A stretch of 64,000 nt of DNA from contig VXAI01000116.1 of the NCBI GenBank assembly GCA_013399305.1, positions 765,541 through 829,540 on the forward strand. Reading direction: 5' to 3'. Source of the DNA: Rostratula benghalensis (lineage: Eukaryota; Chordata; Aves; Charadriiformes; Rostratulidae). Under the pieces are notes generated by a model. The model searched no databases. It had not been told where the DNA came from and saw only the letters and a list, made by a program, of their open reading frames with translations. Every line of letters begins with the position of its first letter. Within the stretch, counting starts at the first letter, position 1. The translations under genes were made by a program, and so were the position numbers. Below are positions 39,551-53,815 of the stretch, piece after piece.

Positions 39551-42500
39551 TTATCTAAAACAATATAGGCATTCCTAAACTCATAATCACTCAAACAAAT
39601 GCCAAGACAATTTTGCTGATTAACATTTTTGTTGATTGGTCATTGAAGTGTTTGCCTGTAGGCAGCAAATGGACATGTCCCTCTCACCTGTACACTTCTA
39701 GGAAATAACTATAATCATCATTAATCCAAAATATATATTCTTCAAGCTATACAAAAGCATTTGCAAGACCAATCCATCAATTGGTCTGATGGCTAATTAA
39801 ACATGGATCTTTGACAGAATATTTAAAACATTTCCAATAGATGAAAACTGCTCTATTGTCAACTGTAGCAAACGGTACTACTACTTTCATTCACATACAC
39901 ATACACACATATCACTTAATAATTCATTTTTCTCAATAACTTAAAAAATATCCTCCTAACAAGGTTAACATATTCCACAACTAAGAATTATATCTAATGA
40001 TTGGAATACACATTCATAAGCAGGCTTAAAAGGGCTAATTCTTTGCTAATCTGTCCTTACCATATAGCTGGTGGAGTTTTAATAATTTATGTTGGTTACA
40101 AAACAAAAGAGAAGGATGGACTTTGGTACCAAGAACTATGAATGGAGCACTAAGGAGCGGGGTAGGAAAATGTGTTAACACACGACTAAGAGACATATTA
40201 TATCCTAGAGTAAAGGTCAAATCTGCATGAAAAACTTGTTCATCGAGAGATATACTAATCTTTAAGTGCCTAAAGTAAACTATCAAGAACTTTTCAGCAG
40301 TGTTTGCACTTGGTGTCAGCACTCTCTCAGCACCACATCCACTAGAGGCTTGAATGAACTCAGCAATAAAGAACATATAGTGAAATGTAGATTATATCTC
40401 AGCTGGGTTCTTCATAATTAAAAAAAAGTTAGACTGCATGTTAAGCAGAATATATGCAAACATAAATTACTTCTCAAGAGCTGAAGCATGCTTAAACCAT
40501 TTTAACCTACAAAGCTCTGTTGAAAAAAATTAAAACCAACATGGAATTATGGGAAATCATATCTAGCATCTCTATGCAGCAATTTAATAGCAAAATTAGC
40601 ACATGCTAAGTAGTGTACAAAACAGAAAAAAATGCAAGGATGTGATACACCTTAATATAAGAGTAACAAACAAAACCACATTTGGAGAAGACAATGTTAT
40701 TCTGTATATAAACAGTCATACCTGTGTGGGTGCTCAAATAAAATTTAAAAAACATAAATCAATACTGGAAGAACTATCAGAAACTGATTCAGAAAAAAAT
40801 AATTTTTCAATAACTATATTCATGGCCCTTTATCTACAGAACAACATCACTGCTGCTGCATACTGACACAGAAAAAAGAGAGCTTGTAAAAATATTTACT
40901 GCTATCCCTAAAATTCAGAACATCTTATCAGGGGGAAAGTTTATCCAATAGGCTTGAATTTATTGAAATTTAAAACAATAGATACTGTTCCACATTAAAC
41001 AATGGCTTCTCTATGAAAGCTTTAACATGGCACCTATATAACAAGTCAAGCTATCTCACTAATCAATACAAAGGTTTTGATTTCAATAAGGGTGATAAAA
41101 GTTACTCTAACCCCAGCCAGCTACAAGCTCTCAACAGATGATCATCATTATGCCTCTATCGGGGTTCCACATACTCAGGCTGTACAAATGTGTCCTATTA
41201 GTACACGGTCTGTCTGTTTGGCAACTCCAGGCTTAAGACAAATGGCAGCTGCTGCCCTTCAAGGTCTGAAGTCAAGTCCTCAGGGAATCTAAAAGTCCAA
41301 CTGGAAAAATCAAGGCCTGTTCATTAGAGACTGCTCCAGGGGAAACTTGCAAGGCTTCCATTAGAACTATATAAAAGAGCTAATTATTTTTGTAAGACTT
41401 TTAAATAATCAAACACACTCAGTTACAATAAAAAGTATTTACTGCTGGCATTCCATTGAAAAGACATTGCTTTTTGTCAAAAATTCAGCTAGTGACAGTA
41501 CACCATTGAAGCCTTTGTATTAAAAAAAAATTTAATGAGTCTTCCAGGAGAAAGCAGTGTAAAAATTAAGTAGATGAGGTAGCTTCTCAAGTAGAGGTAT
41601 AAAACCAAGCACTCTGTTGCGGGTAAATATTCCAAACACACTCATATCAAACTAATTCATGAACTATAAATGTGGGCTGAGATTGAGTGTGACTATCTAG
41701 CCCTGAAAAAGACAAGAAATTCAAGAAATAATTATGTCAGTGCTGCAAAACCGACTAAAAAGAACACATAACATTCCTGTTTCAAACCCATGCTATGAAT
41801 GAACAAAGGGAAGTGCTACAGTGTACTAGTGTAGAGATAAATCAATCAAAAAGGCCCACTTGGTATCAAACACCAAGACCAAGCAGAAAAAGAACAAAAC
41901 ACAGAAGCATTTCAGTGTTTTTCCTCTGATAAAACAGAGTCACAAAGTCTATAAAAATGATAGCTACCTTCCCTAAAATATACTCCGGGTAGAATTGGAA
42001 CACTATTTTTTTTTATTCATAATGACAAAACTGTTAACTATTTTAACTATGAAAGTTTCTTACAGCAAAATATTTTTCCAGCTGCACAGCATGACAACAT
42101 TGTATTGAGTTCTAGTGGTACAACAGATCACTGCTATAGAGTATTTATTGCAAATCTTTAAAAAGTGCTATATGAAATTCATTAAGTGTTCCTTAATCAA
42201 TTCTTGGATCAACGTGCACATTAGCTTCCGACAGCCTAATTCAAAAAAGCAATTACAACCCTAGTCCTTATGTAAAAGGAAGACAGAAAGAAGCTATGTT
42301 AAACCAGTTTGAAAGAATGAAAATGTAAAGAAAACAGATTAGGAATGATTTATATCAATGCCTAGTGCTGAAGTTAATTACAACTAACCCAATAAAATAG
42401 TGCCTTTATTATTGTACAGCAAGTAATAACCTTAGACGCAAAAACCAGAACTCTGCTGACTTTTGCATGCTCAATTCCACAGCACACTACATTAAGAATT

Positions 42501-45500
42501 AAAGAAGTAGTAAATAAGCCATACAGAAACAGCAGTTTTTTAACTAAAAGCAGAATTCTCCCCTGCTGTTTAACCATTTGGGATACTCCATGTAAACAGA
42601 GCTTCCTATAAACCGGTACTATGTTGTCAGTGGTAAATGCCTAAAACTACCTTATAATGTGAGTTTAATTTCAGTACTTAAAATTTGAGTTCAAGTCACA
42701 AGGTGTTTTTATAGATTCTGAAAATAAATTACACACATATAGAGCTGGAGTAAGTTGCATATTTAAATACTACATTGTTCAGTAAAACACTAAATAAAAA
42801 ACACGTCTAGTCAGACAAAACACATTGTGACTTGAACTTAAATTTTTTAAACTCACAAACCTCTTTTTTTAATCTAGTTTCAAAAAAGTACGAAGATGTA
42901 TATGAAAAACATTTATTATGTGCCTTTTATCATGATCTAACTTGTGTCTTGATGAATAAAATTTTGCCCCTAGAACCAGCGTCACATTAAGATGAAATAG
43001 TTAAGTCTATGCTGAACTCCAGTTCTTTTTCGGTTCTAATACAGCAACAAAGTGTAAAACAGTCAAAAAAATGAATGAGTGGATCACTGATTTGAGGTCC
43101 ACAGTTTCTGATGGAGGAAAGCAATTTGCCTGGGCAGCCTCCCTCTTTCTCTCTCCCACTAGTGGTCTGTTGCCATGACTCCTTAAGAAACTAAATTAGG
43201 GGTCAGGTTTGAGTTCATGTAGCAGCAAACCTTTCCCACCACAGTTTCCTCTTCAGGTTCTTTAACCATCAGCTATTTTCAGTGCTGAGACAGCGGCTTC
43301 AGGAAGAATAGGAACAGAAATATTAAACATTAATTGAGAAATCAAAGTATCAGGCAGTTCTATAAGTATGCAGCAACGGGAAGCACGGAACTGTAAGTCA
43401 AAGGAGATGAATCAGAAAAACAGAAGTGAGGAAAAGGGACAACATAAGATGAACAAAAGGAAGAGACCCAAATAATCAAGTTGCAGTGCCAGCATGATTT
43501 TTATGGAGAAAGGAAAATAAATTGAGGAATAGGAGGTGTACAAGGCAATGCTCTCTTGACTTTAGTGCTTTTTTGTTTAACCGTGGTTTTAAATCATCCT
43601 GCATCTGTGCTCTTCATTCAGACTAACATATTCTGGGTTTCCACTATTCCACTGCTACACAATGCCCAGCAACACAGGGCTCTACTCTCATCTGTCCCTA
43701 CATGTTTCTATAATAAACATGATCAATTTTGATTTTCTGCCCCTTTCACTACAAAGCCTCCCCTGCACTCACCAAGCAAATTTTCCAAAAAGAAAAATAA
43801 AGCCACTTCTGGTTTAAGTAGAAATAGAAATAAATATCCTCATAAATATCCAGAGGGTACTAGAAACTGCTTCTTCTGAATCAAATTTGACTCCGAACTA
43901 GAATCTAATGCCTAACAGACACGCATCTCAATATCACATTGATTGCAGAATAATCTGAATTATGAGGTTTTTCACTTAAACAAAGTATCTTAAAATATTT
44001 ACTGAAAAATTAGTGCATTATCAACATCTGTGATGGGACAGACACTTTCCTAGTTATGGAGATATGCAAAAAGGCACTGATGAGTATAAATAGGCCTAAA
44101 GGTTAGACAATAAACTCAACAGCACCGCTATGCAAAGCTTCTCCTGACAGAACTTTGAGTAAACATAACTGCTCCCCAAATCATGAATTTCTGCAGCAGT
44201 TTTGCTTTGAAACAGAGAAATATTTTTTTTGTTTATTAACATGAAGAAAAATGTTCACATATTTGTAATAAGTATCAAGTCAGTGACAAGCTTTGCCGCT
44301 CACTGAACTTTCCATAATCTCATACCCCTCCCCTGCACTAAACCTCCTTCCATAGTCTCAAATTAAACAGAGTAGCTGTAAAACAGCAGGGTGTCAAATT
44401 AAAGCACACTTTATTTCCAGAGGTCTCCACACTTCGTGGCTGACTTCCTGTCAGGAAGAGTTCCATTTCAGTGCAGAGCCCCATCAGCAGGGAGCTTACA
44501 GAATTAAGTGCCAGTTGATATTACTTTGTTTTGCATTTACCACCCATGAGAATATTGTTCAAAGATCTAGTTATAAAGTCAGCGTGGTATCATCCTTCTG
44601 ACTAGACTGCCAAGCCACAGGGTGTGCTCTCACTGCACAAAACTCACCGTAAATGGTGATGTTTTTTTAAGTCCTAGTGTGCTGGTGAAGCAACAGGATG
44701 CCTTTTTTCTTCAGAAAAGTCTTGCTTCTGTAGCTAAACGATGTTCCCTTAGTTTTGAAGATCCGAAGCAGTTGTACATTCATAGAAATTAAACTGCCTT
44801 GTTCGCCTGTCACGCTCCCAAGATCCACATTTACATTAGACAATCCACTCTCCTCCCTGAACATAAAAATGTATACATTTATCATACAAATTCTCAGCAA
44901 CAGAGTTTTAAAGACTAATATTTTTAGCTGCAGCAGCTATGCTTTCCATTAAACTCACACCAACACCATGTTCTGGATTCCTGACCAAATTCGAGTAATT
45001 TTCACTTCATAAGAGAATTGTTCTCAGTAAGAGTCTATAATATCTGAAAAGCCAATAGAGTAACCACTAAAGATTGTCATAAATAAATCCTCATTTTCCT
45101 CCCAGAACTTTACTGTAGGCAACAATTACGTTTTAGCAAGATGATTTTAGGGAAGTTCATCTCTCTCCACCCCACTGTGGCAAATTATAACAACAGTATC
45201 ATGGTTTTTAACCTATCTGTTATCCATAAGCTATCTTTTAACCATTTTTTATCCATATCAAAAGTCTACAAGTCATGTTGACTTCTCCAAGGGCATTGTC
45301 CCAAGAAACAACGCTTCACATCAGTCCACATCGAAGTATCATGGCTTTACAACACTTAGCCCCTTGTATCTCTCCCTGCACCTTCTTAGTCTAATAGCAC
45401 CATCCACCTTTCTTCACAAATAAACATTTTAATTTTTTTTTTGTTCAAACCCACCAAGCTTAGAATTACTTTCCAGAAAGCTGTGTAGTGTAAGCCAAAG

Positions 45501-47435
45501 AACACCGGTTCTTTCACACTACTCTTCTCAGTTTGCAGCTAATGTAGCTTGCTTTTGTACACGTCAAAACACAGGGGCTACAAATTGCAGAAGGCATTTC
45601 TAATGGGTCAAAAGTAGGCCTAGATGAAACAAGTTTCAGTCAAGAACCATTCCTATTGCTTTGCTCATTACTTATACCTCATACACAGAAACATCAACCC
45701 CATTTAACAGAAGTGTAACATATCAGATATTCTTCTGGTTTTCTCATACTAAACGTAACACAACAGTTTCTGCTTGTCCACATCATGCATTTCGTCTCCA
45801 AACTGGGGAGCAAGCAAACCTGTAAAATATCCTCCTAGACTAAGTATTATGGAAAGATATAAGGGGAGATAAAGCCAAAGTATTACCTCATGTATTTTAA
45901 CTACTGTGACCACTACGTGTCAGGATATACCTATAAAGTGTTTATTACATCATTAAGTCAAGAACAGGTCACTTATTATTCATGCAGTATTGGCAAATCA
46001 CTCCCAATACATTCCAGCTTGTTTCCACACTTAAGGCAAAAGCAAAGTCAAAGCTATAAACTTCTTCGATTTCTACTACTAAGCAAACTGTCAATACACA
46101 TCCACTTCATAGACTCATGCCAGAAACAATATTCTATCAGAACATTATTTTAAAATTTAGCCAGTGATGGACATGATGGTTTTAAACTCCCTGCAGGCCA
46201 TCCTAATAGCAAATAGAGTACATAATTCCTGAAGCCAACAACTACACCTAAGAAAAAATATGCATATCTTGAGCACAGCAAACTAAAGCAGGATCTGAAA
46301 AGTGTGAACCTTAGTGATTATTATGAAGAATAATATTTAGAGTTTGAAAGAAACTCCTATTTAAACATGTTAGAGTGCTCTCTGAGCAATTTCATGGAAT
46401 TCAACAGGTTAAATATTGCAGGCAATTATAGGCAATTAAACTTGCAAACCATTTAGAAAGCAACAGGAAATGAAAGTAGGAGTGAAGTTCCAACAGAAAT
46501 TTTATGTTATTCTAGAGTTTCACAGAGAATATATTAATCTAGTTCTGAAGAGACAAAATCTACATACTGCTTAAGTCAAAGAAAATTAAAACCTATATAC
46601 AACTAATTTAAAACGTAATTTCAACATACTCCAGTTGAAAGGAAAACTTTTCCCAGTTATTTCCATTTATTTCAATCTTATTAAAATTGTACTTCAGGTT
46701 TCTATCAAACTGATATAAAGTATTTAGAATGTGTAACAAAGTTCAATGAAGCAAGCCACAAAATATTTGTAGCGCATGTAATCCATTCATAATTATTTCA
46801 AAATACTCTGCTCAGTGACTTATACCACGTGTGAAAGTTGTCAATATGCATTTTCAGCACCCAAAGGGAGAAAACACCAAAGCACAGCAAAGGAGGAAAA
46901 ACTCCCAACTTGGGAAAGGCAAGAAGCTACACTATGCATTAAAAATCCCCAGGCATATGAAGTGGAACGGATAGTCCAAGTGATTGAGACAACAGATTTG
47001 ATAATTTAACTTTCTGTTTTGTTAGAAAGAAACTTAAGGACAAGATCATATCTAAAATCCAAGCACCAAAGGACTGCATTTAAGCATTTTGGATTCCACA
47101 GCCAGTGCCTTCCTCCATCTTCCAGACCTTTCATTCCATTTCTCCAGAGTTAAACCTTGCCTTGCAATGCGGGAGAAGGCAGAAGCCCTACACTTTATCC
47201 CCAAGCCCTTACAGAAAAACACAGATGTCTTCCTGTATCACAACCAAAGAAGGTAACTGCAACCGAGGACAACACAGATGAATCACAACGGCACTTCTAC
47301 AGATTAAGAGAGCTTAATTTCTTTTAAAACTGGACTGTTCCACATGCCTGATAAATGCCCTTAAGCTTCTAGACTACTGGCTACTTTGTGAGGATATGTT
47401 GAAATTTTTCCTCTGACAGATTATTCTTCTATTAC

Positions 47436-47555
47436 CTGAAACGTTAATTGAAACTTAAGTGTCTTCTGCCCCAGGAGAACACTTCGATAGCATGGCCCCT
47501 GGCTACTGTGGGATCTACCTTCCCCTCTCTCTAGCTTTGACCACCAGTTTCCATC
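47436..47555 (-). CDS. Possible 120-nt cassette exon in the LRBA intron
   Basis: On the minus strand an AG preceded by TTAGTTTTGC is followed by 40 open codons and the donor CAG|GTAATA. The frame begins DGNWWSKLERGEGRSHSSQG and ends KFQLTFQ. Both ends fall between codons, as do the flanking exons at 53754 and 35671, so inclusion would keep the LRBA frame. A second acceptor (CATTTACAG) lies 16 bases upstream but would break the phase. LRBA and NBEA proteins as I recall them are contiguous across this junction, so this would be an extra insert. The plus strand overlaps a MIR-like stretch, so a SINE fossil with a chance open frame is the main alternative. Confidence 0.2.
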
Positions 47556-47600
47556 CTGCAAAACTAAGGCACTGTAAATGAAAATATAAATCGCAGGTGG
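47500..47600 (+). repeat. Possible MIR-like SINE remnant
   Basis: The plus-strand text around CTTCCCCTCTCTCTAGC and CAGTTTCCATCCTGCAAAAC resembles the 3' half of MIR-type tRNA-derived SINEs, which typically read CTCTCTGTGCCTCAGTTTCC and CATCTGTAAAATG. The similarity is weak and patchy. No A/B box or target duplication can be made out. Confidence 0.25.
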
Positions 47601-48027
47601 AAAAAAAATAATGAAATTTTTTTAAGAGGAAACCACTCATAACATAAACTTAATTAACTGAAAACATCCTGACGTTGCATTGTACCTAAAGCTCAAAGAC
47701 AGACACTCTTCTAATCTTCAACTTCTTCCAAAAAAGCACAAGCATGCATACACGCAGGTGAAGTATTTTTCTGTGCACCTCGATATAGTGTCTTTGTACT
47801 GAACTAGAAACATTGCATAGCTCACAGCATTGCAGAGAAAGTTAGCAATACAAGACAAATACCTACGGACATGATTCATGCAATGTCTTCCCCTGAACTG
47901 AACAATTTAGACTTTGGGAAGCCCTTTTTTCTATTTGTATTAAAATCTAAATAATTTTCACTTGCCTAATAGTTATATTTCTAACCATTTTATCACAAAA
48001 CCAGTTTATTACTGAAATGTGGGGGGA

Positions 48028-48072
48028 NNNNNNNNNNNNNNNNNNNNNNNNNNNNNNNNNNNNNNNNNNNNN
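48028..48072. other. Assembly gap of 45 N
   Basis: Forty-five N lie between a GTGGGGGGA stretch and ACACACACACACAC. The gap is probably inside a CA microsatellite or a G-rich to CA-rich tract that could not be read through. Its true length is unknown. Confidence 0.95.
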
Positions 48073-48086
48073 ACACACACACACAG
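48073..48086 (+). repeat. CA dinucleotide repeat next to the gap
   Basis: Seven AC units are visible directly after the 45-N gap. The repeat probably extends into the gap. Confidence 0.85.
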
Positions 48087-51000
48087 AGTTCATACCTAAC
48101 TACAGCTACCTTCACATTTGGAAGAAAAAAAAGACCCTATTGCAAAGGTTCATAATGTATAAAAACAAAACCTTCTACCTCCTGATACTTTCTAACTGGC
48201 TTTTAAGAGGAAATTAGAACGTGTTAAAATTGACAGAAAGGAATTTGGCAACTTACAAAATCCCTACATAATCTACCATCTGTACCAAAAAATATACATT
48301 TTTATATCATGGACCCAAATGATTATTGGATCCTTTTAAAATTTATTTTCAGCTGTTAAAACACAAAGTGATTAGATGGAAAAATACTGTCTTGATAAAA
48401 ATATAATAATCTAACACTTGGGGCACATAGAAAGTATTCAAACAGCATTTATTCATTCTCTTCATATAAAAACCAGGATATTGTTAGAGCTTTGGTGCTT
48501 CTGTTGAGTTCAACTGCCATGGTACCATAGTGATATAGCTCTTTAGATAACCTATACCCAATTCAATTAAAACTTCACAGTGATCACTATAGTTATCCAT
48601 CACATCAAATTGCACTTAAAAGTAAATTAGGAACCAGTGCAGATCACAGAGCATCAGTATGATGTGTTCTCTCTGCAAATAATCACCATTGAACGCCAGC
48701 CATCTTCTACATCAACTAAAATCTCCAAGCAATTCTAAGGCTTACCACAATTCAGAACATGCTGCAGAAATCCAGTCCGAGGTAATGAATTTGGATCATT
48801 GATGCAAAGTTGTTTTTTCCTCAGCACAAGATACCCAGAAAAACCAGCAGGTATTGTTGCATTTTATAAGCATTTAAGTAGTAGGGTGAAGGAGGGATGC
48901 ATGCGTGCAAAAAATCTGCTGAAAAATCAGAATCTTAACTACCGTCCTATTGCTCTTCCTTGGGGGAAATTCAGTATCATATTGTTTGTATGGGTGCATG
49001 GCTGAATGGCCCATGTTGATATTGTCTGACTGACACGTCTGACACTGACTTCTTTATGACAAAAAGAACCTGACAGCAAAGTGATTTAATTGCACTTGAG
49101 AAGATGATCATGCTAAAGAAAGATCTCAATTAAAAAAAAAAAAACCTTTTGCAAGTGTTCCGCCATTTAACCATTGATAATTGCTTTGGTGAATTCAGTT
49201 AGACAAGGGAAAAAGAAAAAAAAAAATTTTTTTTCTGCTTCAGTAATACTAACCAGCTTTGGGTGTATTTTTAAGATGTGCACACACTGCCTTCAATCAA
49301 GCTTTTCTCTACAAAAAACAACTCCAAAAAACCTATCAACACAGCACGTGACGTATTAAACAGTAATCGTATTTCATTGGGCCATATGAGCAGACATTAT
49401 CATTGCATACAAAAAAATCTGGAGTATCAAAGTTTATGTTTCCCTCTTCCATCTCCCCATGAAAGATGTACTTTATCAGGGTCCAATATAAATCTAATAG
49501 CTACGGCTATGTAGTTATATTGCAATATATCACATTAATATTTCTGGAAGACAAAATACCTAGAGATTAAATGTATCAAAACATTGGTCTTAGTTTTATA
49601 TATGCCATCAGCTATTACAAATGTGCCCTTGATCTCTTTGAAACAAGGGGCAGAGGAGGGAAGAACCAAGCTTTTATACCTCGAATCAGCAAGTAGGGTG
49701 AATGTGTGAGTGGTGGTGGAAGGGTCATAAGAGTTGCTGCAATATTCGTTAATGTTTAACTGCAAACTTTTCAAAGGCCTGGGTGGCCAGAGCTGAACAA
49801 TATTTGAGTCCATTAGTTTAAATTTATTTTATGGTCTAGAAAATTTAGATCCAGGGGAAAAAAAGCTCTTAAGTCAAAGATGGATCTGACAAGAACCACC
49901 TAATTAGTCCTCTTATACATATTCCACTGACAATTCAGTTGATTTACTACCCGAAAGAAGCATTTTTCAAGTGCTGCAAATTCTGTAAATTCAAAGGCAT
50001 GAAGGAAAATTATGGAACCTATTTCACCTCTTTTTGTACCTTTTCACCTTGGAGCTACAATAATAGGACAAATGCTTCTTGTACATGAGTAACAGATAAG
50101 CATTTTTTAATACCTTCATGAGAGAGGGGGCAAGATGGCGGGTTTTCTTACTTTAGTCATGGATTTCAAGAAAACATCTGACAAATCAAAGGAAGCACAG
50201 TAGCATTTTTGCTTCATGGATAAACATGCACTCCATTCACACATGCCCCTTTGCGTTTTAGGCATACAGTGCAGTCCTTCTGGATGAAAATGCTTTATTC
50301 AGGGGTGATATCACAGTTTCTCTCCAGGCTGAAGCCTTGCCTCACAACAGCACATGAGCACTGTTAACATTCTGACGTCACTCGTTTAAAAGGCATAATA
50401 GACATAGGACTTCTCTCTTTTGGCTGGTTTAATTACCCCAACAGGATGCCAGGCCAGACTACATGGTGCTTCTAGGTTCACTGTACTGTATGCATTTCTG
50501 ATAAATGGGAAAAGAATAGATGACCTGGCAGAAGGCTCAGACAATAACATGTGATTTACAGGACATGAATGCAGCTACTATAAGATTTATCTGACAGCCC
50601 TCTCCGATAGTGGACTGTTGAGTATCCGATGGAATGATTTCTAGTCTGGAAAGTCTGCTGCTGAGTAGCCATACACATTATTTATTTATTAGATGTTTTG
50701 GGTTGAAACCATTTTTAAATGATGCACTTCACAATGCTCAGCCATAAATTTAGTTTTAAACCCTGGAAGGGAGGTAGTGTTATTGGAATGTGTGTCAGAC
50801 TGAATTAGGATGAGCAACACAACGCTTTTATAAAGTGGCCTTGAATGCAACGTCGATTCTTTCAAAAATGATATTAATGTCAAATAAGCAGGAACACTTT
50901 GCAGTAATATTAAATGAAGGATTTCTTTATGTTCCGATAGATTTATATAAATCTGAGTATACACAGACATGTCTCAAAATGTAGCATGTCTATCAAAAAC

Positions 51001-53753
51001 CACAACTGGTTTTGTCTTAGAAAAGGCCTTTTGTCTGTATCTCAAACCACCTGTTTCTCTTTTTACATTCTGTTACACATAAAACAATACATCAACAGAT
51101 AAACACAAAATTAAAACACAGAAGCAATGGTCTTTCTCTGTGTGCCTAAATATATGAACTTTAAACAAGAGAAGAAATGTACCAGTTGTCACACAGTTTC
51201 ACAGAATGGTATCTTTTGAATTTTCTTAGATCGATTCACCTGGGAAACAACTTTTTCATAGTTTTATGAAAAAATTACTTGTGAGTTATCATTGTTCCAT
51301 TTTGCAATTCTGAGAAAGAAAAAATATATTCCAGACACAAATCTAAACAAACATCAGAAAAATAACAGATTTTTCAGAAAAACAATCCAAGTGCTTACAT
51401 CACACATACAATGTTTAAAGGAAATATTCAGAAATGTGTAAAAAGCACCAAAGTTATTAATCAGAGTAATCTTTCAATTTCATAAAATGATGGCTGACAA
51501 ATTTGTGAAGTTTTAAATCAAATTTGCAGATACTTACTTTGTAACTACGACACATTATTTATGTGATTAAAAACTAGTTTTTGACCTGATCTTTTGATCT
51601 TTGGCACTTCATCCTCTCCATCTCCTCTTAAAAATTAATTAAAATTTTAGTGAAAGGATATCGCTTCACTTCCCACCCTATCTTGGGCCAAATAATAAAA
51701 AAGAGAAATAAGAAAAAAAAAGGAAAAAAAAAAAATCAATCAAGCTCAACCCCATCTCCTCCCAGTATCTGTAAAATGTCAGCTTGAAATTCAATTTCAT
51801 ATCTCTCAAGCTTTCATGTAGCGAAAGACAGTTCACTTCTTAACAAAATAAATCACTTCTGTGATTGCCATGCTGACCTCTTTGAATTAGGAAAATTCAA
51901 AGTGAAAAATGTAATTATCACCCCAGAACAATCTGTATACATCTGGAGCTAATTTTAGATTCATTTCTCACATCATTTTTCATATTCTGCCAAAAAATTA
52001 CAGCTGCTATGTAACTTTAAAAAGACTTTGAGGTCTTTTTGACTTTATTGGTTTATTTCTACTATTTCACAAAGAACAACCTCAGCCTCTGCAACTAGCA
52101 CTGCTAAGCAATCACGATATCCTCAATTTGATTAGATTAACATTAAGCGGCATTGTGACACACATGACAAATAGATGCATTAGAGCACGTCATTTATTCC
52201 TTATCCTTTCCACTTCCCAAAACTAAACAAGTGACGTACAGTACAGAGCACAACATGATTGGAAAAAAGATTAGATTACCCTACCAAAAAAAGAAGGAAA
52301 GGTCAACTACTAATTATTGATACGCTTAGCAGGGATACTGAAAACTAATTTTTTTAATGGTAATACCAAGCTGTCAGGCACATATTATTTAATGCTCAGA
52401 TTATTTTTATTCAAACACATTAGCAAATGAATATTAAATCTTGTATATGGATTTCTTGGTAGGAAGGATTCTTTTCTAACCTAAATGAGCAGCAAATTTG
52501 TATTCTAGAAATCGTGAACAATGTCCACTTCCAGTATTGCTGTATGAATAACAACCATCTCTAAATTCCAAAAGTTCCACAAGGAATATTATATTCCTTT
52601 CAGGGTAAAAATATATTATGCTTCCCGTGGATGATGGAAAACTAGGTGAGCAAAGTTCTAGATATATTCATTAATAATAAGCTCACTAGAAAACATAACT
52701 ACTCTTCACTAGTTCATTGTAAAATCTATTAGGTGTAATCTCCAGAAGTAATTGTTCTTATTGCATTTTATTGACAATGCAGACTATCGATTTTTCACAC
52801 CTTCTATGATTCTTTCATTTGTATTCATGAAATGTCTATCAGCACACTCTAAATAAATTTGGCAATATAGGCACTAAAACGAATAAATCGATGTGAAGAA
52901 ACATTAATTTTGCATTATCCTTATTCGTCAGGCAAGCAAACCATAAGGGTTGTAAATGAAGGTCAAAGGTTTTGAAATGGGTCAGAACCCTTGACCTCTA
53001 GACCAATACCATTCCCATTAAAAAAGGCTATTTTAAAGTTTTAAGTAGGGGAATTTACTACCAGAAAGGTATCGTTTTTAAGGTACCAAAAGAAAGGCTC
53101 AATAAAAACAATCTTCCATTTAATTACAAAAAAGAAAGCAAGAAATCCCAAAAGAAAAACCAATTAATAAAGCATATACAATTTTAAGAGAAGTCCTCAG
53201 ACTCTGGCTCTTTTCTAACCACAGGAACAGGCAATTCTCAGCCTCTGATATATCCAAAATCACTCTGCCTTTAGGCATGTAGAATGCCCCAAACTGCTGA
53301 CAACCAGGGTTGCTTTCTTAAATTTTTCCTCAGATTTTTAGTACTTGTCAAATCAATTAAGAAGGACATGGTTTCAGAAGTATTTACCACTTATTTCATA
53401 ACCTCTACACAAAAGGAAAAATTCTATTAATCCCAGAGGATTCAGCATGCCAAGATGCAGAAATCAATGTTTCTATAACCTTAATATTTTATTGATTCTA
53501 TTTTATCTTACAAAAATAACAGCATGGAATTACTTAGGCACACTATTATCAAGGTTATGTAAATGCTCAATGACAAGGTAACGTAAAACCCTTAGTATCT
53601 TCTCTGTCCAACTGCACAAACACAATTACTGTGAATATTCTTTTTTAAATCAAAAGGTTACACATAGCCTGAAGTTTAAATTAAAATTTTAACTGTCGTT
53701 TCCATTGTGTTTAAAGTCAGCAATTTCAGACAACACAGTTACTTAAGCCTCAC

Positions 53754-53815
53754 CTGAGAGCAAAGCAGCATCACCAGCTCCACAACTGAACTGCTAGATT
53801 TCATGCACACAAGAC
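53754..53815 (-). CDS. LRBA: LRBA exon (62 bp)
   Basis: The acceptor TTTTATAG is followed by GT, which completes the serine codon begun in the previous exon. Twenty codons follow, encoding LVCMKSSSSVVELVMLLCSQ, with a donor GTGAGG directly after the CAG of the last glutamine. The exon ends between codons. The stretch is strongly conserved in LRBA and NBEA and looks like one amphipathic helix. Length, phase and sequence all match what the neighbouring exons require, so chance is very unlikely despite the small size. Confidence 0.96.

Larger units (their letters stand above)
35672..53753 (-). other. LRBA: LRBA intron, 18.1 kb
   Basis: This phase-0 intron has donor GTGAGG and acceptor ...TTTTTGGTTTTTCCCCAG. 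Plus-strand contents include an old CR1 3' end at 39.23-39.55 kb, a G/T-rich tract at 37.24-37.28 kb, a possible cassette exon or MIR-like fossil at 47.44-47.6 kb, and a 45-N assembly gap next to a CA repeat at 48.03-48.09 kb. The rest is unique AT-rich sequence with short A or T runs in which I see no gene. Confidence 0.85.

Noticed and set aside
40035..40376. Minus-strand 113-codon frame
   Set aside because: It has no splice signals at useful positions, no family resemblance and ordinary intron composition. It is a chance frame.
44667..44900. Minus-strand 77-codon frame preceded by TTATGTTCAG, possible LRBA exon
   Set aside because: No credible donor follows in frame, the peptide is not recognised, and the flanking LRBA exons are already contiguous in the protein.
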